DNA of 64,000 nt from Desulfobacteraceae bacterium (GCA_016744295.1 JADGEQ010000024.1:38270-102269), one strand, 5' to 3'; positions 28,364 through 38,171 are shown, numbered from the stretch's first letter. The notes: generated by a model not told the origin, from the sequence alone. Translations and numbers: made by a program.

Positions 28364-28954
28364 ATGAATTCTACAGAATTAAATGGCATTCTAAAATTTC
28401 TTAGAAATGCAGAACAGTTGAAAGATACTATTCGCAGCGCATTTACATCAAATGGTAGGAACGAAAGTACTGCTGAACACACATGGCGCTTGTGCTTAAT
28501 GGTTCTTGTTCTAGGAAAATACTATCCAGAAATAAATCTATTAAGATTATTGAAAATTTGTATAATTCATGACCTTGGTGAAGCAATCAATGGAGACATA
28601 TCAGCAGTAAATCAAGTTTTTGGGGTTGATAAGGGAATAGAGGAACGAAAAGATCTCAAAACACTTATTACGCCTTTATCCTCTGATCTACAAAATGAGA
28701 TTTTATCTCTGTGGGATGAATATGAAAATGCATCTTCTTCAGAGGCTTTATTAGCTAAAGCTTTTGATAAAATAGAGACGTTACTTCAGCATAGTCAAGG
28801 GAAAAATCATGAAAATATTGATTATAGGTTCAATTTAAATTACGGAAAAGAATATACAAATTTTGATGAAATAACCTCTTATTTAAGAGCTACTATTGAC
28901 AAAGACACAAGACGGCGGTTAGTAGAAATGGATGGGACAATTAAAATCAATTGA
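28364..28954 (+). CDS. HD-domain hydrolase (HDDC2/YfbR type), 196 aa
   Basis: Metal-dependent phosphohydrolase. It shows the HD-superfamily order: 'ESTAEHTWRLCLMVL' (first histidine), 'CIIHDLGEAINGD' (HD doublet) and a later aspartate in 'AKAFDKIETLLQH'. The length and the E-H-T-W motif match YfbR/HDDC2 5'-deoxynucleotidases, which dephosphorylate dNMPs. It has its own upstream region and no operon partner. Codon and base composition are AT-rich like the island to its left. A nucleotide-depletion defence role is imaginable given the position, but ordinary nucleotide metabolism is as likely. Confidence 0.8.
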   Translation: MNSTELNGILKFLRNAEQLKDTIRSAFTSNGRNESTAEHTWRLCLMVLVLGKYYPEINLLRLLKICIIHDLGEAINGDISAVNQVFGVDKGIEERKDLKTLITPLSSDLQNEILSLWDEYENASSSEALLAKAFDKIETLLQHSQGKNHENIDYRFNLNYGKEYTNFDEITSYLRATIDKDTRRRLVEMDGTIKIN

Positions 28955-28976
28955 ACGTCTTTTCCTGAATATTCAA

Positions 28977-29008
28977 AGACAGAATGATCAAAGGGTTTGC
29001 ATTCCATA
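28977..29008 (+). repeat. Imperfect 32-bp direct repeat, copy 2
   Basis: Partner of 26411-26442, sharing TCAAAGGGTTTGC and flanking matches. It lies just after the HD-hydrolase stop codon, in a stretch up to 29227 with no convincing gene. Confidence 0.4.
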
Positions 29009-29227
29009 GAACCGTACTAAGTGTATTACGAAAAGCTTTATGCTCAGCCATGACAATATTATCTGGACGGGACAACAGATAGTGGATACTGCCAAAGTTG
29101 ACCATTTGGATCATCTCATCAGTTATCTTCTCCTCAGCCATATTGCAGAACAGGTTAATAGATTATGATCCAGCCCTCTTTGCAAAATCTATGGATTTTA
29201 TCTTAAATTTGAGATAAAAAATCAACC

Positions 29228-31759
29228 ATGACCGATTTAATCCTAACAGAAAAATTTTCCGTGGCATCAGATTTTGCAAAGGCTTTGGGGGTAAAAAAAA
29301 AGAGAGAGGGGTGCTTTGAAGGAAACGGATTTGTCATCACCTGGGCTGTGGGCCATCTGGTAACCCTTTGTGAACCGGATGAGTATGACCCTTCCTTGAA
29401 AAAATGGAAATTAGACACCCTGCCCCTGATACCGGATCCCTTTGAATACAAACCCATAAAAAGAACCTATGGACAATTTAAGGCCATAAAAACACTGCTG
29501 GTCCAGAGAAGCTTTGAGCGTGTCATCATCGCAACAGATGCCGGGCGGGAAGGCGAAGTCATAGCAAGGACCATTCTTCTTAAGGCGGGTTTTCTAGACA
29601 AGGCGCGCATACTTAGGTTTTGGACCAGCCAGGCCCTGGTGCCTAAGGTGGTCCAAGACACCATGAAAAACCTCAGACCCATGACCGATTATGACCGGCT
29701 CTGGCGGGCAGGTTATTACCGACAGGTTTCGGACTGGCTCATCGGCATGAATTGCACCCGGGTGCTCACGGTTCGGTTAAAGGATCTTTTTTCCGTCGGC
29801 CGGGTTCAAACGGCGGTTCTGGCACTCATAACCGACCGAAAAAAAGAGAGGGATCAATTTGTGCCCGAAACCTATTGGACCCTGTCTATTTTATTTGCCG
29901 GAAACAAGGGGAATTGGACAGGCAGCTGGTTTAAGGACAAGGGAACCCGGCTGACCGAGGCAAAACAGGCAAATGCCCTTTACCAGAAGTTAGGTCTTGA
30001 AACATCTCCTGGGCTGGTTGAATCTTTAATAAAAGAGAAAAAAAACGATCTGCCCCCCTTTCTTTTTTCCCTTACCGACCTCCAGCAGGAGGCCAATAAA
30101 AAGTTTGGATTTCCGGCAAAAAAAACCCTGAACCTGGCCCAGGCTCTATACCAGGACAAGAAATGTCTTTCCTACCCAAGAACCGACTCCAGGGTATTGG
30201 GTACCCAGAATCTCGGGATGGTTCAGAAGATCATCCAAAAACTTTCCCAAACCTATCCGGACATTTTTACAAAAATTCAATCACAGCGGGTATCCCTTTC
30301 CAACAAGCGGGTATTTAATGATGCAAAGCTCACAGACCACCATGCCCTGATCCCCTTTAAACCGCTACCTCCCAGTGCATCCGGGGACGAAAAAAAAATA
30401 TTTGATCTGGTGGTGAGACGATTTGCTGCTGCATTCCATGGAGATTGCGAATTTGAAAACACCCGGGTTGTCACCCTGTTTGCCGGGGAAAGATTCCAAA
30501 CCCGGGGAAAAATAATCCTGGTTCCGGGCTGGCGGCAGGTTTATAAGGAAGATACGGGAAAGAGCAGGGATAAAGAAACGGCCCAGCTTATCCCACCTCT
30601 GGTACGGGGGGACTCAGGAACTGCCCAAAATATCAACCTGGAAAAAAAACAGACCACCCCCCTGCCCGACTATACAGATGCCGGGCTGTTAAAAGACATG
30701 ACAAACCCAGGAAGATATGTGTCCCAGGAGGCCATTAAAAAATTTTATCGAGGGGATCTGGGCATCGGCACCCAGTCCACCCGTGCCCAGATCATTGAAA
30801 CTCTGATCACCCGGAAATATATTGCAAGATCCGGTAAAAAACTGCTGGCAACGGACAAGGGGTCCTATCTGGTGGATATGCTCAGAAAATGTCCGGTGTC
30901 TTCTGTTCTCACCTCTCCTTCGGAGACTGCCAGGTGGGAGATGGACCTGAACCGGATCTCCCTTGGAGAGGACACCAACACCCAATTTCTGGTCAATATT
31001 AAACGATTTGTAACCAAGGCCGTAAATGAGCTTAAAACAGCAGAATTTGAATTGAAAAATTTTAAGGTTGATGGTCCGGCCCCGGAAACGGTCGGCAATT
31101 GCCCGGGCTGTAACAGCCGGGTTCAAGAAACCAAAAAGGCGTACACCTGCGACAATAAATCGTGCCAGTTTGTGATCTGGAAAAAAATCGCCGGAAAAAC
31201 CCTCTCTCCTAAGATGGCTAGTAACCTGTTGAAATACAGGAAATCAGGTCCCTTTAAAGGTTTTTTTTCCAAAAATAAAAAACGATTTTCTGCCTCCCTG
31301 GTCATTCTTCAACAGAACGGCCAATGGCAGGTATCCTTTGATTTTGCCAAACCAAATATCAAACCAGCCATCAAACCGGATACCAAACCAGAATCAATAT
31401 CGCCCTCACAAGAAAAGGCCAAGAGCACCCCCCCCCTGGAATCTGTATGCCCCTTGTGCGGCGGAAAAATAATTGAGGGGAAAAAAGGAATGGGATGTGC
31501 CAATTGGCGACCTGAACATGGAAATTGTCTGTTTGTTATCTGGAAGGAAATTTCAGGCAAACAACTGACCCAAAAGAACATGGCAACCCTTCTAGGGGGC
31601 AAAACCACAATCCCCTATGTACTCAAAGACATGAAGGGAAATAAATTCAAAGCAAAATTACGGATGATTCAGACAGGTGACAGGGGATTTGCCATCGACA
31701 TCCTGCCGGAAAAAGATTTTCAGGAAATTATTGTTTCCAGAATCCCCTGCTCCCGTTGA
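29228..31759 (+). CDS. topB: DNA topoisomerase III, 843 aa
   Basis: Type IA topoisomerase that relaxes and decatenates single-stranded DNA crossings. TOPRIM motifs are visible: 'LILTEKFSVASDFAKAL' at the start and 'IIATDAGREGEVIAR' (~100-115). The catalytic tyrosine lies in 'CLSYPRTDSRVL' (~315), and 'FSVGRVQTAVLALI' is the conserved segment before it. Two C-terminal zinc-ribbon-like repeats follow (CPGC...C..C..FVIWK and CPLC...FVIWKEISGK), each of the topoisomerase C4 type. Length is longer than E. coli TopB (653) because of these repeats. The start follows the DAF-type N-terminus. It is chromosomal-looking, with higher GC than the island. Confidence 0.93.
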   Translation: MTDLILTEKFSVASDFAKALGVKKKREGCFEGNGFVITWAVGHLVTLCEPDEYDPSLKKWKLDTLPLIPDPFEYKPIKRTYGQFKAIKTLLVQRSFERVIIATDAGREGEVIARTILLKAGFLDKARILRFWTSQALVPKVVQDTMKNLRPMTDYDRLWRAGYYRQVSDWLIGMNCTRVLTVRLKDLFSVGRVQTAVLALITDRKKERDQFVPETYWTLSILFAGNKGNWTGSWFKDKGTRLTEAKQANALYQKLGLETSPGLVESLIKEKKNDLPPFLFSLTDLQQEANKKFGFPAKKTLNLAQALYQDKKCLSYPRTDSRVLGTQNLGMVQKIIQKLSQTYPDIFTKIQSQRVSLSNKRVFNDAKLTDHHALIPFKPLPPSASGDEKKIFDLVVRRFAAAFHGDCEFENTRVVTLFAGERFQTRGKIILVPGWRQVYKEDTGKSRDKETAQLIPPLVRGDSGTAQNINLEKKQTTPLPDYTDAGLLKDMTNPGRYVSQEAIKKFYRGDLGIGTQSTRAQIIETLITRKYIARSGKKLLATDKGSYLVDMLRKCPVSSVLTSPSETARWEMDLNRISLGEDTNTQFLVNIKRFVTKAVNELKTAEFELKNFKVDGPAPETVGNCPGCNSRVQETKKAYTCDNKSCQFVIWKKIAGKTLSPKMASNLLKYRKSGPFKGFFSKNKKRFSASLVILQQNGQWQVSFDFAKPNIKPAIKPDTKPESISPSQEKAKSTPPLESVCPLCGGKIIEGKKGMGCANWRPEHGNCLFVIWKEISGKQLTQKNMATLLGGKTTIPYVLKDMKGNKFKAKLRMIQTGDRGFAIDILPEKDFQEIIVSRIPCSR

Positions 31760-31770
31760 GTAAAAAATAA

Positions 31771-31806
31771 GGGGTCCGTTCCGGCAATCCCGGAACGCCC
31801 CCCAAA
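31771..31806. terminator. Hairpin between convergent genes
   Basis: GTTCCGG (31778-31784) and CCGGAAC (31790-31796), extended by a G-run and a C-run. On the minus strand a TTATTTTTT run follows, so it should terminate the leftward gene at 31830. On the plus strand it follows topB. Confidence 0.65.
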
Positions 31807-31829
31807 AAAACCGGTACTAATTCGCCTGG

Positions 31830-32192
31830 TTAATTCATTCCGGGCATAATGATATTGGACTTTTCTTTTTTCTGTTGGGCTTCCATCCGCTTGAAATTCT
31901 CAATCACCTTCTGAGTTTCAAGTTCCATGGCTTTGGGGAACAGGTCCATGGCTTCTTCCATGGTTGCGGCTTCAAGCTTTGCCTGCATTGGGATGGGTCC
32001 CTGGGGGGTGCCAAGCTGGGTATTGCCGATGAAAATAGTTTCCCGGCTAGTGTCATCGGATCCGTCAATATTCACAGGAATCAATTGCCGGATATTGGCA
32101 ATTTTAAGATCTGTTAATGATATTTCCCGATACAGATTTGTTTTGTCGACCTGGAAATCCAGGTTATTAGGTGTTCCGCCGTTATCGCCCAT
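31830..32192 (-). CDS. Conserved-looking cytoplasmic protein, 120 aa
   Basis: The start at 32192 (MGDNGGTPNN) was preferred because GGAG lies 8 bases upstream; an ORF extension to 32267 lacks a site. The protein is soluble, acidic at the start and ends in a basic tail (RMEAQQKKEKSNIIMPGMN). It has no signal peptide and no catalytic motif that I recognise. 'SRETIFIGNTQLGTPQGPIPMQAKL' looks like a beta-rich core. Function is unknown. It is monocistronic between topB and a lipoprotein gene. Confidence 0.6.
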   Translation of the reverse strand: MGDNGGTPNNLDFQVDKTNLYREISLTDLKIANIRQLIPVNIDGSDDTSRETIFIGNTQLGTPQGPIPMQAKLEAATMEEAMDLFPKAMELETQKVIENFKRMEAQQKKEKSNIIMPGMN

Positions 32193-32397
32193 GGGTTTAT
32201 CTCCATTTTTTGTGTTAAAAAAACCTGACCACATATCAGGATTATTCCCCTTTTCTACCCTGTTCAAGGCCTGAGTTCAAGCAATGATTGAAATTTTTGC
32301 CATCCCACTGGCTGAATCACCAAGACCGTGGCACTTTGGATGAAAAAATTTTTCCCCGATCCGGTTAAAAAACCAGAAAATAAACATACCTGGATCT

Positions 32398-32877
32398 TTA
32401 GAATGAACCCTTGTGATCTTCATTGGGGTTATAGGGATTAAACACCGCTACCATCCTTGTTTCAGGATCAACCCTGACAGGTGTGTATCTGTAATAGGAA
32501 AACCAGACGCCAATTTTCTTCCCCTCCTTATTCAGGATATCAGAACTTACCATGGAACCGGTGTCCGGGTGGAGCTGGCTCAGATTGCCAATCTTTTTAT
32601 AAATCTCCTTTTCGGCCTCGATTTTAAACCAGAACCTGTCATGGAGCTTATAGGAAGCATCAATGCCGACAACGGCATAGGGTAGGCCTGAACGGCCGCA
32701 ATAATAATAATTATAATCTTTTGGCAATGCTGCCTCTTTGTACTGGACAAGAAGGTCAGAATTGAGTCGGAGATTCCCCGATGTTCCCAGGCATCCGCCT
32801 AAAAAAAAAAGATACACTAAATAAAGACAGAACCACCAGGCCCCGGCCTGTTCCACGCAAATATTTTTCCATGACAT
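32398..32877 (-). CDS. Putative lipoprotein, 159 aa
   Basis: A hydrophobic stretch ending in FLGGC (residues ~25-29) is a plausible lipobox, so the mature protein would begin at Cys29 and be anchored to a membrane. The mature part is globular and aromatic ('YYYCGRSGLPYAVVGIDASYKLHDRFWFKIEA'; 'VWFSYYRYTPV'). The start is uncertain: the AAGGAG site abuts ATG 32877, and the n-region is not very basic. No enzyme motif is seen. It could be a beta-barrel-associated or envelope-stress lipoprotein. The family is not recognised. Confidence 0.6.
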   Translation of the reverse strand: MSWKNICVEQAGAWWFCLYLVYLFFLGGCLGTSGNLRLNSDLLVQYKEAALPKDYNYYYCGRSGLPYAVVGIDASYKLHDRFWFKIEAEKEIYKKIGNLSQLHPDTGSMVSSDILNKEGKKIGVWFSYYRYTPVRVDPETRMVAVFNPYNPNEDHKGSF

Positions 32878-32951
32878 CTCCTTAAAGCATACATTTTATG
32901 AACCTAGCTCCCGGGCAGATATTTTTTCCATATCTGCCCGTTCAAATTGAT

Positions 32952-33473
32952 TTACTCACCTTCAAATTCAGTCAGGGCGAAAACCTTGACCCCCGGAATC
33001 TTGGCCCGGCCATTCAAATCGGGCAACTCAACAATAAAGGCGCACTCAATCAGATCTGCCCCCAATTTTTCAACCAGTTTGACCGTAGCTCCCACTGTCC
33101 CCCCGGTAGCAATGAGGTCATCCACAACAATCACCTTTTCACCTTTTTTAAAGGCGTCTTCATGGATTTCAAGGGTGTCGGTCCCATATTCAAGGTCATA
33201 GGTTTCCTGGATGGTTTTACAGGGAAGTTTACCTTTTTTACGGACCGGCACAAACCCGATGCCCATTTTATAGGCCAGGACCGCACCAAATACAAATCCC
33301 CTGGCATCAATCCCTACAATCTTGTCAATACCCATGTCTTTGTACCGGTCATACAATCGATCACAAGATTCCATGAATGCCTCTGGATCCTGCATCAATG
33401 TGGTCAGGTCTCTGAAAATCACCCCTTTGATAGGCCAGTCGGAAATGCTTCTGATTGTCTTTTTTAAATCCAT
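32952..33473 (-). CDS. apt: Adenine phosphoribosyltransferase, 173 aa
   Basis: Converts adenine and PRPP to AMP. The PRPP-binding motif VIVVDDLIATGGT is present (~117-129), as is the N-terminal family segment 'IRSISDWPIKGVIFRDLTTLM' and 'GIDARGFVFGA'. Length is normal. It lies 38 bases downstream of mtnP, in the same direction, so the two probably form one transcript that salvages methylthioadenosine: MtnP releases adenine, Apt recaptures it. Confidence 0.93.
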   Translation of the reverse strand: MDLKKTIRSISDWPIKGVIFRDLTTLMQDPEAFMESCDRLYDRYKDMGIDKIVGIDARGFVFGAVLAYKMGIGFVPVRKKGKLPCKTIQETYDLEYGTDTLEIHEDAFKKGEKVIVVDDLIATGGTVGATVKLVEKLGADLIECAFIVELPDLNGRAKIPGVKVFALTEFEGE

Positions 33474-33511
33474 CTTATGTTTTATTCTCCTGTATAAATA
33501 GTTATCACTTT

Positions 33512-34261
33512 TTATATAGCCAATGCGCCAATGGCATTAACAAGCAGTTTTTTGACATTGTCTGCATTTTGATTGAATACGGCCAGTATTTCGTCCCAGG
33601 TCACGGGTGCCTCATCCTCTTTCCAGCAGTCATAATCCGTTGACATGGCAACGGCTGCATAGGGGATACCCGCCTCATTGGCCAGCATGGCCTCGGGTGC
33701 CGTTGACATGTTGATCACATCCGCTCCCCATAGACAAAACATTTTAGATTCAGCCACCGTGGAAAACCGAGGTCCTTCAATGGTGACAACGCAGCCTTGT
33801 TCATGAACCGCAAGATCCAATTTCTTTGCCGATTCATACAGGTTTTTTCGAAGGATGTCATCAAAGGGGTGGGCCATTGCCGTGTGGACAGCCCCCCCCT
33901 CAAAAGAATCAATAAAGGTATTTTTACGAAACCGTGTAAAATCGATGAACTGATCCAGAACCACTAAATGGCCCCGGTCTATCTCCTGTTTCAGGCTGCC
34001 GCAGGCTGTGGTGGCAATGATATGGGTTGCTCCGGCACGCTTTAGCGCATCAATATTGGCCCGGTTATTCACCTGGGTGGGACTGAACTGGTGCTTTCTG
34101 CCATGCCGGGCAAGGATAAGGGTATCAACCCCATCTATCCTGCCGGACAAAAGGCCTGAAGAGGGCAAGCCATAAGGGGTTTGAATGTCAAGTTCCCTGG
34201 GACTTTTTAGAATATCGGGATCATCCAGCCCAGACCCTCCGATTATGCCAACCACTGTCAT
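33512..34261 (-). CDS. mtnP: S-methyl-5'-thioadenosine phosphorylase, 249 aa
   Basis: Purine nucleoside phosphorylase family 2. Characteristic segments are 'IGGSGLDDPDIL' at the start (phosphate site), 'LARHGRKHQFSPTQVNNRANIDALK', 'TIEGPRFSTVAESKMF' and 'INMSTAPEAMLANEAGIPY'. It cleaves methylthioadenosine from polyamine or radical-SAM metabolism to adenine and methylthioribose-1-phosphate. Placement directly before apt supports this. Some relatives act on inosine or adenosine instead, which sequence alone cannot exclude. Confidence 0.88.
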   Translation of the reverse strand: MTVVGIIGGSGLDDPDILKSPRELDIQTPYGLPSSGLLSGRIDGVDTLILARHGRKHQFSPTQVNNRANIDALKRAGATHIIATTACGSLKQEIDRGHLVVLDQFIDFTRFRKNTFIDSFEGGAVHTAMAHPFDDILRKNLYESAKKLDLAVHEQGCVVTIEGPRFSTVAESKMFCLWGADVINMSTAPEAMLANEAGIPYAAVAMSTDYDCWKEDEAPVTWDEILAVFNQNADNVKKLLVNAIGALAI

Positions 34262-34500
34262 CTTGTTCTCCTTTGCATCTAAAAATAATATCTGTAAATA
34301 GGGTTTAATTTTTTATATAAACCATTGCCATGCGCCTAACACAAATAATCGCACTTATCAAGCCAAGATCCGGGAAACCAAATTGGACTCCCCGGACAAA
34401 TGCTTTCATGGTATACAATCCAGACGGGTTAGTATATCCATAAGCATCAGAAATTTAACAGTCCCTTTAAAAATATTTTTATCTGTATCCGGGAGTTGAA

Positions 34501-35361
34501 ATGACCCTTAAAACCATTGTCCTGACCTGCCTTGCCATGACGGCATTTGCTGCAAATTCCATTTTTTGCCGATTTGCCCTTGGAAATGGTGCCATGGATG
34601 CCGGCACCTTTACCCTGATCCGTCTGGTATCCGGTGCCATCATCCTGGGAATCCTGGCGGGCCGACACGCCTTCCGGCCGAGGATTAAAACCAGCAGCCC
34701 ATGGGCCATGCCCCTGATGCTGGCTCTCTACGCCCTGTTTTTTTCCTATGCCTATGTAAACCTTGGTGCTGGGACAGGCGCTTTGATCTTATTTGGTGCA
34801 GTACAGGCAACCATGGTTATTGCCGGTGTTCTGGATGGAGAACGGCCTGGGCCTGTCCGGATTTTGGGCATGGTATTAGCCCTTCTCGGGCTGGTCTATC
34901 TGGTATTTCCGGGACTTTCGGCTCCCTCCCCTTTGGGCGCCCTATTAATGACCCTGGCCGGCATATGCTGGGGGATCTATTCCCTCCTGGGAAAACAGAC
35001 CCGGGATCCAGTGGCAGCCACAGCCTATAATTTTATTTGGGCAGTTCCCCTGGTTATTGCACCAATATTTTTAATATCCGATTTTTCTCTGCCACTTTAT
35101 TTTGGCGGTGCCGGATTCTGGGCGGCAATATTATCGGGAAGTTTGGCTTCGGGTGTCGGCTATGTCATCTGGTATGCAGCCATAAAGAAACTCACCCCCA
35201 GCCGGGCAGCAAATGTCCAGCTGACCGTGCCGGTTATTGCGACGATGGGTGGAATCTTTTTTTTATCCGAACCCTTCAGCCTGAGACTTTTCCTTGCATC
35301 TGCCGCCATTCTGTCCGGGGTATCTCTTGCATTGCTTCCCTCAAAAAAAGAAAAATTTTAA
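34501..35361 (+). CDS. EamA-family (DMT) membrane transporter, 286 aa
   Basis: Ten hydrophobic segments of the drug/metabolite transporter superfamily in two five-helix repeats, with typical signatures 'ANSIFCRFALGNGAMDAGTFTLIRL' near the start and 'PVIATMGGIFFLSEPFSLRLF' in the ninth helix. It probably exports a metabolite such as an amino acid or purine from the cytoplasm. The direct neighbour is mtnP in divergent orientation with about 240 bases between, so a shared regulator is possible. Substrate cannot be predicted. Confidence 0.85.
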   Translation: MTLKTIVLTCLAMTAFAANSIFCRFALGNGAMDAGTFTLIRLVSGAIILGILAGRHAFRPRIKTSSPWAMPLMLALYALFFSYAYVNLGAGTGALILFGAVQATMVIAGVLDGERPGPVRILGMVLALLGLVYLVFPGLSAPSPLGALLMTLAGICWGIYSLLGKQTRDPVAATAYNFIWAVPLVIAPIFLISDFSLPLYFGGAGFWAAILSGSLASGVGYVIWYAAIKKLTPSRAANVQLTVPVIATMGGIFFLSEPFSLRLFLASAAILSGVSLALLPSKKEKF

Positions 35362-35449
35362 CTCAAAATTTAAAAAAATATGATATAGGTGATAAGTTAA
35401 TTTCAAACAATAAACGAAAAAAGTGGGTTGTGTATTAAGGAAAGTCCGA

Positions 35450-35842
35450 ATGAAAATTCTTGTTGTGGATGATGAAATTGTCAGTCGAAAAAAAATGATG
35501 AAAATCATTGATAATTTTGGATCATGTGATGGGGTTCAAAATGGAAAAACTGCGTTGAGTATGATAAAAACATCATTGCTAGAGTGGAAACTCTATGATC
35601 TGATCACCCTGGATGTTTCCATGCCGGACATCAGCGGCACCCAAGTGTTGATGAAAATCCGGAAACTTGAAAAAGAGCGGGGACTGGCAAAAGAGGAACG
35701 GGCAAAAATTCTCATGGTGACCTCCCACTCTGATATGGAAACCGTCAAAGCCTGCGTGGGAAAATGCGACGGTTATGTAATCAAGCCCTTTAACAAAGAA
35801 GTGATGATGGATAAGATGAAAAGAATAGGGCTGCTCCGCTAA
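35450..35842 (+). CDS. Stand-alone response-regulator receiver protein, 130 aa
   Basis: A CheY-type receiver with the acidic pair in 'ILVVDDE' (residues ~2-8), the phospho-acceptor aspartate in 'LITLDVSMPDISG' (~50), the conserved T/S in 'ILMVTSHSD' and the lysine in 'GYVIKPFNKE' (~108). There is no output domain, so it probably acts on a partner protein. The start at 35450 was chosen because AAGGAAAG lies upstream and receivers begin at this MKILVVDDE. The hybrid kinase gene ends 70 bases away on the opposite strand and is the natural partner. Confidence 0.88.
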   Translation: MKILVVDDEIVSRKKMMKIIDNFGSCDGVQNGKTALSMIKTSLLEWKLYDLITLDVSMPDISGTQVLMKIRKLEKERGLAKEERAKILMVTSHSDMETVKACVGKCDGYVIKPFNKEVMMDKMKRIGLLR

Positions 35843-35915
35843 TTTTTCAAAAACAAATTTACTGCCGCTGGCAGTGAAAAAATCTGCAATTACATAACCA
35901 TACTTTTTTATAGAT

Positions 35916-38171
35916 TTATTTCGTATCCAACATTTCACGTATTTTTAGGGAAAGATCCTGCATACCGACCGGCTTGTTTAAAAAGCCTTTAATTCCAGAG
36001 GATGCCACATTTTCTTGAGACATTGTGTCACTGAACCCGGTGTATAGCAATATCGGGATATCAGGGCGTATTTTTATCAGTTCAGCTGCAAATTTATCAC
36101 CAGGCAATTTGGGCATGGCCAAGTCAGTAATAACCAAATCAAATTTATCGGGATTACTGCGGAAAACTTTGAGGGCTGCTATACTGCTACCATGTAAAGT
36201 AACTTCATACCCCAGCTGTTCTATCATCAGTTTTTCAATTTCACCAACAGAATCTTCATCATCCACAAGCAGAATATTTTCACCGCTGCCTTTATCTGTT
36301 TTTTGGGTTTGATTATTCTGTTCTGTAAAAGAATTTTTTTCCACCGGAAAATAAATATTGAACTCTGTTCCTTTTCCAGGCTCGCTATTTACCTGAATCG
36401 TCCCTTTCATGTTTTTAACAATACCATGGACAACCGAAAGACCCATCCCGGTTCCCTTACCCAATTCTTTTGTTGTAAAGAACGGATTATAAATTTTTTT
36501 GATTACATCACGATCCATGCCGATACCTTGATCTGAAACAGTCAAACGAACATATTGTCCAGCATCCAATTCTGTATTTTTAAGAACCTGTTTTCCAATT
36601 TCGATTTCTTCCAAATTGACTTTTATTACCCCCCCATTATTTCCCATGGCATGGTAAGCATTGGTTGACAGGTTCATTATGATCTGATGAATTTGTGTAA
36701 CGTCCGCTTTAACAGGGCTGCAGTCATGAATATTATGTTCAATATCAATGGTTGTTGGCACCGTAGACCGAATTAATTTTAATGCCTCTTTTATAATAGT
36801 TTGGATCTCCAGCAATTTAAATTCACTTTTCTCCTGCCGGGAAAAGGTCAAAATCTGTTTTACCAAGTCTTTGGCCCTCAAGGAACTATTATAAATCTGG
36901 TTCAAACCAATTCTCGATCGGCTGTCTTCCTCAACTTCATCTAACAACATCTCTGCATACCCTATAATGGGAACAAGAATATTATTAAAATCGTGTGCTA
37001 TACCTCCTGCCAGGGTCCCAATCGCTTCCATTTTGTATGATTGCTGTAATTTTTCGGCCAGTTTGTTTTTTTCATTTTCTGCCTTTTTTAATGCAGAAAT
37101 GTCTTCTACGCTGGACCATATAAATTTTTCACCGTTCCTGGTCACAATGATACCGTTTAACCTCACCGGTACCAGATGACCATTCTTGTGGATATACTTT
37201 TTTTCATAGGGACCGTATTGCCCTGTTGACGTGAGCAGCTCCATCTGCTGCTGGTCATCTGGAATATACTCTTTGGGGGTGATATCCCAAAAAGTAAATT
37301 GTAAAAGATCATCAACCCTGTAACCTATAATATCTGCATAGGCTGAATTCACGGAGATAAACTTCCCGTCCAGCCGGGTCAAAGCAAGTCCGATTGGTGA
37401 TTGTTCTACCAATTCTCTATATTTAGTTTCACTGCCCTGGAGGGCCTTTTCTGTCATTTTCAGTGACTCATTTTCCCTGTGCAGCATCCTATTTTGTTTA
37501 CTGATTTCTTTCATCGATGCCCGCACCAGTATCAAGAGAAGAATCAGCAGAACAGAAGTTAAACCAACAACCCGGGTAATATAGGCCAACTGGCTTTTAC
37601 GCAAATCTGTCATATACTGGCCAGTGCCGATATAACACCCTAATTCCGGTATACCAACAACAAAGGATATTTTTTCCTGGAAAGATGTCTGCCCGGGCCT
37701 TTTATAGTGATAGGTAACATACCCCTGCCCCTCCTTGGATTTTGCCGCTTTTATCAAAGACCTTATGATGTAGACTCCGCGAGAACCTTTCAAATCCCAC
37801 AGATCGGTCATCTCTTTTTTGGGTTCAAAGGGCTGAACCAGCATGATTCCGTCATAGGCACTCATAAAGATATAGTTTTTGCCTGCGTGATCGTTGTAGG
37901 TCATTCTTCTGACAAGGTTGCGGACCTGTTCCAGGGTATCTTCCATGGATATGTTTTGGGCTCGGTATTCCACAAGTATCGGTTCAATGGAATTTATAGC
38001 AATCTGAACGGTCTGCTTCAGGTGATCCAGCCTCTGCTCTTTTGTCTTTCCCATGTATTGGTAGGCCAAATAACTGGAAAAACAAGCAAACACCAAACAA
38101 AGAATTAAGCCGATGCCGATTATTTTGATTCTGGCAAATTTCAGTACTGATTTATGGTTTCCACTGATCAT
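35916..38171 (-). CDS. Hybrid sensor histidine kinase (Cache-PAS-HK-receiver), 751 aa
   Basis: Membrane sensor with an N-terminal helix, a periplasmic Cache domain (~45-185, with 'IFMSAYDGIMLVQPFEP' and 'GIPELGCYIGTGQY'), a second helix (~200-215), and a PAS domain (~245-360). The histidine box is AGGIAHDFNNIL (~393) and the ATPase lobe has DQGIGMD and GTGMGLSVVHGIV. The C-terminal receiver has ILLVDDE and LVITDLAMPKLPG. Cache domains of this type often bind small carboxylates or amines. It may phosphorylate the receiver protein encoded convergently next to it. Confidence 0.9.
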   Translation of the reverse strand: MISGNHKSVLKFARIKIIGIGLILCLVFACFSSYLAYQYMGKTKEQRLDHLKQTVQIAINSIEPILVEYRAQNISMEDTLEQVRNLVRRMTYNDHAGKNYIFMSAYDGIMLVQPFEPKKEMTDLWDLKGSRGVYIIRSLIKAAKSKEGQGYVTYHYKRPGQTSFQEKISFVVGIPELGCYIGTGQYMTDLRKSQLAYITRVVGLTSVLLILLLILVRASMKEISKQNRMLHRENESLKMTEKALQGSETKYRELVEQSPIGLALTRLDGKFISVNSAYADIIGYRVDDLLQFTFWDITPKEYIPDDQQQMELLTSTGQYGPYEKKYIHKNGHLVPVRLNGIIVTRNGEKFIWSSVEDISALKKAENEKNKLAEKLQQSYKMEAIGTLAGGIAHDFNNILVPIIGYAEMLLDEVEEDSRSRIGLNQIYNSSLRAKDLVKQILTFSRQEKSEFKLLEIQTIIKEALKLIRSTVPTTIDIEHNIHDCSPVKADVTQIHQIIMNLSTNAYHAMGNNGGVIKVNLEEIEIGKQVLKNTELDAGQYVRLTVSDQGIGMDRDVIKKIYNPFFTTKELGKGTGMGLSVVHGIVKNMKGTIQVNSEPGKGTEFNIYFPVEKNSFTEQNNQTQKTDKGSGENILLVDDEDSVGEIEKLMIEQLGYEVTLHGSSIAALKVFRSNPDKFDLVITDLAMPKLPGDKFAAELIKIRPDIPILLYTGFSDTMSQENVASSGIKGFLNKPVGMQDLSLKIREMLDTK

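Noticed and set aside
28947..29141. Short leftward reading frame (64 codons) after the HD hydrolase
   Set aside because: It overlaps the repeat copy and the hydrolase end, has no clear ribosome site and resembles nothing I know; probably chance or a remnant.
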